Below, one piece after another: positions 25,091 to 32,762 of a DNA stretch of 64,000 bases. The first letter of the stretch is position 1. The number at the start of each line of letters is the position of its first letter. The stretch is from Marinibacterium anthonyi (GTDB lineage Bacteria > Pseudomonadota > Alphaproteobacteria > Rhodobacterales > Rhodobacteraceae). The stretch lies in the NCBI GenBank assembly GCA_003217735.2, contig CP031593.1, positions 1 to 64,000 on the forward strand, given 5' to 3'. The translations under genes and the position numbers were made by a program. The notes beneath the pieces were generated by a model. That model was not told where the DNA came from. It was given only the letters and a program-made list of their open reading frames with translations, and made no database searches.

Positions 25091-26607
25091 CAGGAGGCCT
25101 CCTCCAGCGGTTCGTCGGCGATGGCGTGGATGATGTTCTGCGCGGTGATCCGGTCGCCGGTCAGTTCGCTGACCTGCCGGCGGTCGCGCAGGACGATGAC
25201 GCGGGTGGAATAGGCGACCAGTTCTTCCAGTTCGGACGACGCGACCAGCAGGGCCATACCCTGTTCGCGCAGGGATTCGATCAGCGCGATGATCTCGGCA
25301 TGGGCACCGACGTCGATGCCACGGGTCGGTTCATCGAGGATCAGGAAGTCGGGCGCGGTGGCCAGCCACCTTGCCAGCAGTGCCTTTTGCTGGTTGCCGC
25401 CCGACAGCAGCCGGATCGGCATGTCGAGGCTGGCCAGCCGGATATCCAGCGCCTTGACGTAATGTTCGGCGATCTCGTTGACCTTGGCGCGGGGGATGGG
25501 GCGGGACCAGCCTTGGCGGGCCTGAAGCGCCAGGATGATATTGTCGCGCACCGACAGGTCGCCGACGATGCCGTCGGTCTTGCGGTCCTCGGGGCACAGG
25601 GCGAACCCCTGCGCCACCGCATCGCGCGGATTGGCGATGCGGATGGGACGGCCGTCGCGCAGGATTCGGCCCTGATCGGCGGTCACCGCGCCGAAGATCA
25701 GGTTCGCCGTTTCGGTCCGGCCCGACCCCAGAAGCCCCGCCAGCCCCACGACCTCGCCCTTGTGGATCTGCATGGAAACGGGTTCCAGAAGCCCTGATTT
25801 GGCCAGCCCGTCGACGTCCAGCAGCAAGTCTCCCACCGCGCGCGGCGCGCGGTCATGGACGCGGGCCTCCAACTGGCGGCCCAGCATCAGCGTGATGATG
25901 TCCTTCTGCGATGTGCCTTCCAGCACCCGCGTGCCGACGACGCGCCCGTTGCGCAGGATCGTGGCGCGGTCGGAGATATCGAAGACCTGGTCGAGGAAAT
26001 GGGTGATGAAGACGATCGCCAGCCCGCGATCCTTAAGCCGCCGGATGACCGAGAACAGCAGCTGCACCTCGTCCCGGTCGAGCGACGCGGTGGGTTCATC
26101 CAGGATCAGGACCTTGCCCGACATCTCGACCGCGCGGGCGATGGCGACGACCTGCTGGACGGCGACAGAATAGGAAGTCAGCGGTTCGCCCGGGTCGATA
26201 TCCAGCCCGAAATCGGCCAGCAGCGTGCGGGCCTCGTTGACCATGCGGCGGCGGGCCAGAAGCCCCATGCGCAAAGGCTGGCGACCCAGGAAGAGGTTTT
26301 CGGCCACCGTCAGGTTGGGCAGCAGGTTGACCTCCTGGTAGACCGTGCCGATGCCCAGACCCTGGCTGTCCAGCGTCGAATGGGGGTCAACCTCGGCCCC
26401 GTCCAGGGTGATCGTGCCGCCGTCGCGCCGGTAGACGCCGGTCAGGCACTTGATCAGGGTCGATTTCCCGGCGCCGTTCTCGCCCAGCAGGGCATGGACC
26501 TCTCCGGGATAAAGCTTCAGTTCGACGTCATCCAGCGCAACGGCGCCCGGAAAGAACTTGGACACGCCCCTGGCGTGCAGCATCGGTCTGTGATCGTCCG
26601 TCATCAT
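25090..26607 (-). CDS. ytfR: Sugar ABC transporter ATPase YtfR-like (two-domain)
   Basis: This 505-residue protein has two ABC domains, as in RbsA/YtfR. The first has Walker A at residues 42-50 (GENGAGKST) and LDEPTASLD. The second has the degenerate Walker A usual for the family (GLLGSGRTE) but intact LSGGNQQKALLARW and ILDEPTRGIDVGAH. It is separated from the binding-protein gene by 90 bases that contain a strong hairpin, and coupled to ytfT by an ATGA overlap. Starts at 26607 and 26604 are equivalent (MMTDDH). Confidence 0.9.
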   Translation of the reverse strand: MMTDDHRPMLHARGVSKFFPGAVALDDVELKLYPGEVHALLGENGAGKSTLIKCLTGVYRRDGGTITLDGAEVDPHSTLDSQGLGIGTVYQEVNLLPNLTVAENLFLGRQPLRMGLLARRRMVNEARTLLADFGLDIDPGEPLTSYSVAVQQVVAIARAVEMSGKVLILDEPTASLDRDEVQLLFSVIRRLKDRGLAIVFITHFLDQVFDISDRATILRNGRVVGTRVLEGTSQKDIITLMLGRQLEARVHDRAPRAVGDLLLDVDGLAKSGLLEPVSMQIHKGEVVGLAGLLGSGRTETANLIFGAVTADQGRILRDGRPIRIANPRDAVAQGFALCPEDRKTDGIVGDLSVRDNIILALQARQGWSRPIPRAKVNEIAEHYVKALDIRLASLDMPIRLLSGGNQQKALLARWLATAPDFLILDEPTRGIDVGAHAEIIALIESLREQGMALLVASSELEELVAYSTRVIVLRDRRQVSELTGDRITAQNIIHAIADEPLEEAS

Positions 26608-26667
26608 GTCCGCCTCGAAGGCTCCGGGCCCTGGATCGACGTATCGATCAGGCCCGAAGCGGATCGT

Positions 26668-26689
26668 GCGGGCGGGTCGCCCCGCCCGC
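26668..26689 (-). terminator. Intercistronic hairpin after ytfQ
   Basis: GCGGGCGGG at 26668-26676 pairs perfectly with CCCGCCCGC at 26681-26689 around a 4-base loop. It lies 9 bases after the ytfQ stop and before ytfR. No T-run follows, so partial termination or 3'-end protection of the binding-protein message is more likely than full termination. Confidence 0.65.
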
Positions 26690-26697
26690 CGGGAGGT

Positions 26698-27651
26698 TCA
26701 GTAGCCAAGGTCCTTCTTCATCTCGTAAACCGACTGGTTGTCGTCCGCGGTGGTGAACAGCTTGGAATCCGTCTGGATCCATTTCGGCGGCACGGTGCCG
26801 TCGGCCAGGTACTTGTCCAGCGCGTCCAGCGCGGGGCCGGCCATGTTCGGCGTCAGTTCGATCGTGGCGTTCATCTCGCCCTGGGCGATGGCCAGGTGGG
26901 CATCCGGCACCGCGTCGATGGCGACGATCTTGATGTCCTCGCCCGGTTTCAGCCCGGCTTCCTTGATGGCCTGAATGGCACCGACGGCCATGTCGTCGTT
27001 ATGGGCATAAAGGGCACAGATGTTCTCTCCGCCTTCGGCCTTGAGAAAGCTTTCCATGACGACCTTGCCCTGCGAGCGGGTGAAATCGCCGGTCTGGCTG
27101 CGCACGATTTCCAGGTTGTCATGGCCCGCGATGCCCTGTTCGAACCCCTTCTTGCGGTCGATGGCGGGCGACGATCCGGTGGTGCCCTGCAGTTCGACAA
27201 TGCGGCAGGGGGTGTCGCCCATCTCGGCCGCCAGCCATTCGCCGGCCACCTGGCCTTCGTGCACCAGGTCCGATGTCACGGCGGTCAGGTAAAGGTCATC
27301 GGGGGCGTCGACGGTGCGGTCCAGCAGGATCACCGGGATTTCGGCGTCCTGGGCTTCTTCCAGCACCTCGTCCCAGCCGGTGGCAACCACGGGGGCGATC
27401 AGGATCGCATCGACGCCCTGGGCAATGAAGGACCGGATCGCCTTGATCTGGTTTTCCTGCTTCTGCTGGGCATCCGCGAACTTCAGCTCGATGCCGCGTT
27501 CCTCGGCCTGCTGCTTGGTGACGGTGGTCTCGGCCGCGCGCCAGCCGGATTCCGATCCGATCTGCGAGAAGCCGATCGTAAGGTCGGCGGCGTGGGCGGC
27601 AAAGGGCGACAGGGCGACGGCGCTCGCAAGAAGCGTTGCCTTGATGTTCAT
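26698..27651 (-). CDS. ytfQ: Galactofuranose-type periplasmic binding protein YtfQ
   Basis: This 317-residue protein has a signal peptide (cleaved after AAHAAD, about residue 22) and follows E. coli YtfQ, as I remember it, along its whole length: TIGFSQIGSESGWRAAET, QQKQENQIKAIRSFIAQG, LIAPVVATGWDEVL, RSQTGDFTRSQGK and YAHNDDMAVGAIQAIKEAG. This makes galactofuranose, the five-membered-ring form of galactose, the likely ligand. A GGGAGGAGA ribosome site precedes the ATG. It is the first gene of the operon. No galactofuranosidase lies nearby, so the sugar may be scavenged from surrounding organisms. Confidence 0.92.
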   Translation of the reverse strand: MNIKATLLASAVALSPFAAHAADLTIGFSQIGSESGWRAAETTVTKQQAEERGIELKFADAQQKQENQIKAIRSFIAQGVDAILIAPVVATGWDEVLEEAQDAEIPVILLDRTVDAPDDLYLTAVTSDLVHEGQVAGEWLAAEMGDTPCRIVELQGTTGSSPAIDRKKGFEQGIAGHDNLEIVRSQTGDFTRSQGKVVMESFLKAEGGENICALYAHNDDMAVGAIQAIKEAGLKPGEDIKIVAIDAVPDAHLAIAQGEMNATIELTPNMAGPALDALDKYLADGTVPPKWIQTDSKLFTTADDNQSVYEMKKDLGY

Positions 27652-28075
27652 GTGGTTCTCCTCCCTTGAACATTCAGTGTTGGCGACAGGTATTAAGTAT
27701 TACTTTTTACCATCTGTAAACGGGATTCGTGAGAATGAGGCTTAGAACACTCGCCTTCGGGCTGTGCCCGGGTTGGATGCATGGGCTGACGTGTTTCGCC
27801 AAGGCTTTGAAATAGAAGTAAAATTGATGAAAAACAAAAAGGACCCCACCTGCCCGGATGCGAACCCGGTGCTGCGGCGGCCGTCGTTCGTGATGGCCGG
27901 GATCCTGGGACTCCGGTCGGCAATTCCAGCCGTTTGTCCAGTTTTCGGGCCGGTGAACGCCTGGCGCGGTTCATTGGCGGGGCGTGCAGGCTTCCCGGGC
28001 GGCTGCGGTTGCGCGGGCGGACTACATTCAGCCGTGGCTGCAGGACACGGCGGCCCTGGCGCTTTTGGTTGGATC

Positions 28076-28112
28076 GCAGGAACCGCCTGCGATGGTCAGG
28101 GTCGTTTCCTGC
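28076..28112 (-). terminator. Hairpin directly after the small membrane peptide
   Basis: GCAGGAA at 28076-28082 pairs with TTCCTGC at 28106-28112, 2 bases beyond the stop codon of the 19-residue frame on the minus strand. The loop is 23 bases and no T-run follows, so it is a candidate only. Confidence 0.35.
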
Positions 28113-28114
28113 GC

Positions 28115-28174
28115 CTATGCACAGGCGACCAGCAGGATGGCGGCGAAGATGGCGAAGCTCATGAGGTGCGACAT
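28115..28174 (-). CDS. Candidate 19-residue hydrophobic membrane peptide
   Basis: The minus strand reads MSHLMSFAIFAAILLVACA and stops. Residues 5-18 are almost entirely hydrophobic, enough for one membrane helix. An AGGAG ribosome site lies exactly 7 bases before the ATG (28182-28186), which is better than for most genes in this window. The codons are GC-ending as in neighbouring genes. A hairpin follows the stop. It does not match a small protein I know; it might be a membrane-complex accessory peptide, a leader peptide, or chance. It is 464 bases upstream of ytfQ on the same strand. Confidence 0.45.
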   Translation of the reverse strand: MSHLMSFAIFAAILLVACA

Positions 28175-28322
28175 GCCGTGGCTCCTAGGATGTCCGGGGC
28201 TCGGGATCGACAATGAATACGGGGATCGGCCCTGTCGATGCAATCCGCAGTGCGGCGGGCGCTGGCCGCGCAATTGGCGTGCGGGAATGGCTCGACGGCC
28301 CCGGATTGATCACCTTGCGCTT

Positions 28323-28378
28323 GGCAGGCCCCCACAATTTACATAATCCAACTTACACGGATAAATGTGTGTCCTGCC
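28323..28378 (-). terminator. AT-rich inverted-repeat element ending the inositol operon
   Basis: GGCAGG at 28323-28328 pairs with CCTGCC at 28373-28378, and inside it ACAT/ATGT (28341-28344, 28365-28368) and ATCC/GGAT (28346-28349, 28359-28362) also pair. The core is AT-rich in an otherwise GC-rich region. Position directly after the last operon gene suggests a terminator, but the long interrupted stem is atypical. Confidence 0.35.
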
Positions 28379-28397
28379 CCGCCCCTTGACCCGCCAG

Positions 28398-29177
28398 TCA
28401 CAAAGTGAAGGCCTCAACGAAGGCATCGACCGCCGTGTCGCTGTCACCTGCGGCAAAGGCTTCCATTCCGACCGGGCCGCGATAGCCCATGCGGTCCAGC
28501 GCACGGGCGACGGCGGGATAGCTGATCTCTCCGGTCCCGGGTTCACAGCGGCCGGGGGTGTCGGCCACCTGGATCTCGCCCACCCATGGCAGGCACTTTT
28601 CACACCAGCGGATCAGGTCGCCCTCGCCGATCTGGGTGTGATAAAGGTCCAGGTTGATGCGCAGTTGCGGCCGGTCGATGGACGATACCAGCGCCAGCAC
28701 ATCGGCGGTGGACCCGAAGGGGCAACCCGGGTGATCCATCAGGTTCAGGTTTTCCAGCGTGAAAACAACGCCTTCCTCTTCGGCCATGTCGCAGACGCGC
28801 GACAGGGTATCGTGGGCTTTCAGCCACATCGGGCCTGTGATCACATCATGCTGCCAGATCGGGATGCCGCCGTCGCCCAGCCCCGTGCCGTGCAGGTTCA
28901 GCCGGTCGACCCCCAGCCTCTTGCCCACCTGCGCTGTCTTTCGGGCCGAAGACAGAAGCATCTCGGCGCCCTCGTCATCGGCCAGACGGCCCTGCAGGTA
29001 GCCGTTCATGATCGTGTAATTGGCGCCCACCTTTTCAAGCGCGTCGAGATCGTGATCGGGCCAGTTCCACAGGCCCACGCCAAGCCCGTGTTCGGTGAGC
29101 CGCGCGGCGCGCCAGTCGATGGGGCGGTCCGGCCATAACATTTCCGCACAAGCGGCCAGCTGGAAGGGTTGGGACAT
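28398..29177 (-). CDS. TIM-barrel sugar isomerase (hydroxypyruvate isomerase/IolI-IolO type)
   Basis: This 259-residue protein has the xylose isomerase-like barrel (AP endonuclease 2 family). Metal-site residues are suggested by LENLNLMDHPGCPFG (Glu), INLDLYHTQIGEGDL (Asp and His), GEIQVADTPGRCEPGTGEI, which is the hydroxypyruvate isomerase signature, and a final VGMEAF (Glu). It is the last gene of the inositol operon, 18 bases after iolB. In that context it may interconvert inososes (as IolI/IolO do) instead of hydroxypyruvate and tartronate semialdehyde; sequence alone does not settle this. Confidence 0.8.
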   Translation of the reverse strand: MSQPFQLAACAEMLWPDRPIDWRAARLTEHGLGVGLWNWPDHDLDALEKVGANYTIMNGYLQGRLADDEGAEMLLSSARKTAQVGKRLGVDRLNLHGTGLGDGGIPIWQHDVITGPMWLKAHDTLSRVCDMAEEEGVVFTLENLNLMDHPGCPFGSTADVLALVSSIDRPQLRINLDLYHTQIGEGDLIRWCEKCLPWVGEIQVADTPGRCEPGTGEISYPAVARALDRMGYRGPVGMEAFAAGDSDTAVDAFVEAFTL

Positions 29178-29195
29178 GTTCGCGTCTCCGACGGG

Positions 29196-29990
29196 TTACA
29201 TCAGGTGCGCGACCTGCGGCGCGGCGACGAACCGCCATTTGCGCAGGGGGCCGGCCATGACGTTGAGGTAATACATCTCGAATCCGTGCGGCGCGCCGCA
29301 GGGGTGGTGACCGCGCGGGACACAGACGACATCGTGGTCATGGACCGCCATGGTCTCGTTCAGTTGCAGGTCGTCGGTATAGACGCGCTGGATGCCAAAG
29401 CCATCCGCCGGGTTCAGGCGGTGGTAGTAGGTTTCTTCCAGGTAGGTGATCCGGGGGAAGTCGTCTTCGTCGTGGCGGTGGCTGGGATAGGAGGACCAGT
29501 TGCCTGCCGGGGTGAAGACCTCTGTCACCAGAAGGGCATCGGCGTAATCCTCGTTCTCCATCGCTATGTTGTTGATATGGCGCGTGTTGCAGCCTTCGCC
29601 CCGTTGCGTCAGCGTGATGCCGTCGGGGCCGATCCGCCGCGCCTCGTGACCCGAGTGTCCGGGCGCCTTGCAGACGGCGATGGTGCAATCGGTGGTCGCC
29701 TCGGCCTGCCAGTCGGTGCCGTTCGGCAGGTACAGGCAATGCGGCGGGGTCTTCTCGAAGACATTCATCCTCTCGCCCAACTCGCCCCAATCCCTGCCCG
29801 CACCGGTCAGTTTCGCCTTGCCCTCGACCGTGACGATGATCACCTCGGTGGATCCGGTCGCTTCGGCCACCACATCGCCCGGCCTCAGCCGGTGCAGGTC
29901 GAACCCCACATACCGCCAGCCGGCGTTTTCCGGGGTGATCTGGTGCACCTTGCCATGGGTGCCGAAGGGGCGTTTCAGAAGGTCGGGCAT
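29196..29990 (-). CDS. iolB: 5-deoxy-glucuronate isomerase IolB
   Basis: This 264-residue cupin-type protein matches IolB, which converts 5-deoxy-D-glucuronate to 5-dehydro-2-deoxy-D-gluconate. Diagnostic parts are NVFEKTPPHCLYLP, NWSSYPSHRHDEDDFPRITYLEETYYHRLNPADGFGIQ-type block (histidines of the metal site in SYPSHRHDED), and HDHDVVCVPRGHHPCGAPHG. It lies 10 bases after iolE in the operon. Confidence 0.94.
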   Translation of the reverse strand: MPDLLKRPFGTHGKVHQITPENAGWRYVGFDLHRLRPGDVVAEATGSTEVIIVTVEGKAKLTGAGRDWGELGERMNVFEKTPPHCLYLPNGTDWQAEATTDCTIAVCKAPGHSGHEARRIGPDGITLTQRGEGCNTRHINNIAMENEDYADALLVTEVFTPAGNWSSYPSHRHDEDDFPRITYLEETYYHRLNPADGFGIQRVYTDDLQLNETMAVHDHDVVCVPRGHHPCGAPHGFEMYYLNVMAGPLRKWRFVAAPQVAHLM

Positions 29991-30000
29991 GGGGAAATCC

Positions 30001-30897
30001 TCAGCTTGTCAGGCCGCATTCACGGGCAATGCGCTTGAGCGTGCACAGCCCCAGTGTCTGGTACAAAAGCGGGTTGCGTTCGGCGGGGTCCTGTTCGGCC
30101 TCGATCACGATCCAGCCGTCGTAGCCATTCTCGGCCAGGATCTTCAGCAGCGGTTCGAAATCGACGGCGCCATCCTGGTCGCCGGGCACGGTAAAGACCC
30201 CGGCCCGGACACCATCCATGAAGGACATGCCCTCGCTCTCGACCCGCGCGCGCACGGCGGGGCGCACGTTCTTTGCATGGAAATGCCGGACCCGGCCGAT
30301 GTGTTTCGTCAGCACCTCTGCCGGTTCGCCGCCGCCGAAATAGCAATGGCCCGCATCGAACAGCAGCTTGGTCGCCGGCCCCGTGGCGGCCATGAAGGCA
30401 TCGATATCCTCGGGGCTTTGCACGACGGTGCCCATGTGATGGTGATAGACCAGATCGATGCCCTGATCGGCGCAATACCGGGCGATTTCCTCGACCTTTG
30501 CGGCGAAATCCTGCATCGCGGGCCCGTCCAGCACCGGCCTTGTCGACAACGGCTGGTCCAGACCCTGCACGGAATTCGACGTCTCGCAGGTGATGCAGAC
30601 TTTGCAGCCGTTATGTTTCAGCTTGTCCAGGTGCGGCTGGATCGCGCGCTTCTCGTCCTCGACCGAATGAGCCAGCAGGTTCAGCGAATGCCAGCCCGAG
30701 ATAAAGCGCAGCCCGTGGGCGCCCAGCAGGGTCTTCAACTCTTCCGGGTCGTCGGGCCAGCGGTGGCCATTCTCGATCCCGTCAAAGCCGATCAGGTGGC
30801 CCGCTTCTTCCAGGATGCGGGTCGTGGGGATGTCGGCGCCAAGGCTCTGGTCGTCGTCATTCGCCCAGGCGATGGGATTGGTGCCGAAGTGGATCAT
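30001..30897 (-). CDS. iolE: Inosose dehydratase IolE
   Basis: This 298-residue TIM-barrel protein matches myo-inosose-2 dehydratase. It starts MIHFGTNPIAWANDDD, typical for IolE, and has ISGWHSLNLL, DLVYHHHMGTVVQSPEDIDAFM, LLFDAGHCYFGGGEP and HFHAKNVRP, which hold the metal ligands. It dehydrates 2-keto-myo-inositol, the IolG product. It follows iolD by 23 bases. Confidence 0.94.
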   Translation of the reverse strand: MIHFGTNPIAWANDDDQSLGADIPTTRILEEAGHLIGFDGIENGHRWPDDPEELKTLLGAHGLRFISGWHSLNLLAHSVEDEKRAIQPHLDKLKHNGCKVCITCETSNSVQGLDQPLSTRPVLDGPAMQDFAAKVEEIARYCADQGIDLVYHHHMGTVVQSPEDIDAFMAATGPATKLLFDAGHCYFGGGEPAEVLTKHIGRVRHFHAKNVRPAVRARVESEGMSFMDGVRAGVFTVPGDQDGAVDFEPLLKILAENGYDGWIVIEAEQDPAERNPLLYQTLGLCTLKRIARECGLTS

Positions 30898-30920
30898 GGG
30901 TCGTCTCCGGAAGGCCGCGG

Positions 30921-32762
30921 TCAGTTCACCAGACGCTGGCGGCTTGTGTTGTCGAGATAGGCGGAATAGGCGGCCCGCAGCTTGTCGGTGCTGCCGGTTT
31001 CGGGCACCGCGACGTCCCACCAATGGCCCGCTTGGCCGAAACCGGGTCCCTCGGTCGGGTCGGTGTCGATGACGATGACCGTCGGGATGTCGCAGGTACG
31101 GGCGGCCTTGATCCGGGCTTCGAGGTCGGCGATGGAGCCCGCCTTGACCGCATGCGCGCCCATCGACGCGGCGTGGGCGACATAGTCGATCTCGGGCTGC
31201 ACGACGATGTTGCTGTCGCGGTAAAGGTTGTTGAAGGGTTCGCCGCCGCAGCCCTGCTGCAGCCGGTTGATGCAACCGTAGCCCCGGTTGTCGGTCAGCA
31301 CCACGGTGAAGGGGATGCGACGCATGACGGCGGTGGCCAGTTCGCTGTTGGCCATCATGTAGGATCCGTCGCCGACAAAGCAGATGACTTCGCGGTCCGG
31401 GCTGGCAAGCTTCAGCCCCATGGCGCCGGCGATCTCGTAGCCCATGCAGGAAAAGCCGTATTCCATGTGATAGCCGCCCTGCCCGGGCTGCCACAGCAGC
31501 TTCAGCGCGCCGGGCATGGTGCCGGCAGCGCACATGGCGATGGCGGTTTCATCCGTGGCGCGCTGGACGGCGCCGATGACTTCGGCGTCGATTGGCAGGT
31601 CGCCGGGCGCGCGGTTGCGGTCGCGGCAATGGTCGGTGACGGCGTCCAGCCAGGCCTGGCGCGCGGCAGCGTCGACATGGGTGAACCGGGTGTCGCCCAG
31701 TTGGGCCGACAGCTGTTCCAGCGCGGTTTTCGCGTCGCCCATCACCGGCAGCGCGCCATGTTTCGCGGCGTCATAGGCTGCTACGTTGATCGACACCAGC
31801 CGGCGGTTCGGGTTGGAAAACAGTGCCCAGGACCCGGTGGTGAAATCCTGGAACCGCGTGCCCACGCCGATCACCAGATCTGCCTCGGCCGAGACCGCGT
31901 TGGCGGCGGCCGAACCGTCGACGCCCGAGGCGCCGAAGTTCATCGGATGGCTTTGGGCCAGTGCGGATTTCCCGGCCTGGGTTTCGACGACGGGGATGCC
32001 GTGGGTGGTGGCGAAATCCGCCAGCGTGTCCTCGGCCTGCGAATAGATCACGCCGCCGCCGGCCACGATCACCGGTGTCTTCGCGGCCTTCAGCAATGTG
32101 ATCACATCCTCGATCTCGCGCGGATCGGGCTGCGGGCGACGGATGCGCCAGACCTGTCTGTCAAAGAATTCCTCAGGGTAATCATAGGCTTCGGCCTGCA
32201 CATCCTGACAGAAGGCCAAGGTCACCGGCCCGCAGGTGGCGGGATCTGTCATGGTTGCCAGCGCGCGCGGCAGGGCCGTCAACAGCTGTTCGGGCCGCAC
32301 GATCCTGTCGAAATAGCGCGACACCGGGCGCAGGCAGTCGTTGGCCGAAACGGTGCCATCCTCGAAATCCTCGACCTGCTGCAGCACCGGATCGGGGCGG
32401 CGGTTGGCGAAGACGTCGCCGGGGATCAGCAGGATCGGCAGGCGGTTCACATGTGCCAGCGCCGCCGCCGTCACCATGTTGGTCGCCCCCGGCCCGATGG
32501 ACGACGTCACCGCCATGGCCCGCGTGCGTTTCCTGGCCTTGGCATAGGCAATGGCGGCGTGCGCCATGGTCTGTTCGTTCTGGCCGCGCCAGGTCGGGAA
32601 ATCCTGCCGGGCCTTTTCCAGCGCCTCGCCCAGGCCCGCCACGTTGCCATGGCCGAAGATGCCCCAGATGCCTTCGATGAAGCGATCTCCGTCCTCGGTC
32701 ATCTGCGCGGCCAGCCATTTCACCATGGCCTGCGCGGCGGTCAGTCGGATCGTCCGGGTCAT
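30921..32762 (-). CDS. iolD: 3D-trihydroxycyclohexanedione acylhydrolase IolD
   Basis: This 613-residue thiamine-diphosphate enzyme matches IolD, which opens the cyclohexanedione ring in inositol breakdown. The N-terminal domain has GIWGIFGHGNVAGLGEAL with the family's activating region, the middle has VIVAGGGVIYSQAEDTL, and the C-terminal cofactor domain has GDGSYMMANSELATA (the GDGS...N motif). The start at 32762 overlaps iolC by ATGA. Confidence 0.94.
   Translation of the reverse strand: MTRTIRLTAAQAMVKWLAAQMTEDGDRFIEGIWGIFGHGNVAGLGEALEKARQDFPTWRGQNEQTMAHAAIAYAKARKRTRAMAVTSSIGPGATNMVTAAALAHVNRLPILLIPGDVFANRRPDPVLQQVEDFEDGTVSANDCLRPVSRYFDRIVRPEQLLTALPRALATMTDPATCGPVTLAFCQDVQAEAYDYPEEFFDRQVWRIRRPQPDPREIEDVITLLKAAKTPVIVAGGGVIYSQAEDTLADFATTHGIPVVETQAGKSALAQSHPMNFGASGVDGSAAANAVSAEADLVIGVGTRFQDFTTGSWALFSNPNRRLVSINVAAYDAAKHGALPVMGDAKTALEQLSAQLGDTRFTHVDAAARQAWLDAVTDHCRDRNRAPGDLPIDAEVIGAVQRATDETAIAMCAAGTMPGALKLLWQPGQGGYHMEYGFSCMGYEIAGAMGLKLASPDREVICFVGDGSYMMANSELATAVMRRIPFTVVLTDNRGYGCINRLQQGCGGEPFNNLYRDSNIVVQPEIDYVAHAASMGAHAVKAGSIADLEARIKAARTCDIPTVIVIDTDPTEGPGFGQAGHWWDVAVPETGSTDKLRAAYSAYLDNTSRQRLVN

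Larger units (their letters stand above)
27652..28397. other. Intergenic stretch between ytfQ and the inositol operon
   Basis: About 750 bases separate two same-strand operons. Next to ytfQ (27680-27730) lies an AT-rich promoter-like stretch with a short AAGT/ACTT dyad at 27695-27705. Near 28172 a candidate 19-residue peptide gene is present, listed separately. At 28323-28378 a hairpin-like element ends the inositol operon. Longer frames here have no recognisable protein similarity and I treat them as non-coding. Confidence 0.5.

Noticed and set aside
27835-27880. A tRNA-like 3' half (GGTTCGCATCC followed by GGGTCC) on the minus strand
   Set aside because: The T-stem pairing fails beyond four base pairs and no matching acceptor, D-arm or anticodon arm could be found upstream.
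27764-28346. Overlapping plus-strand frames between ytfQ and the inositol operon
   Set aside because: No ribosome sites, no recognisable similarity and repeated frame changes; treated as non-coding.
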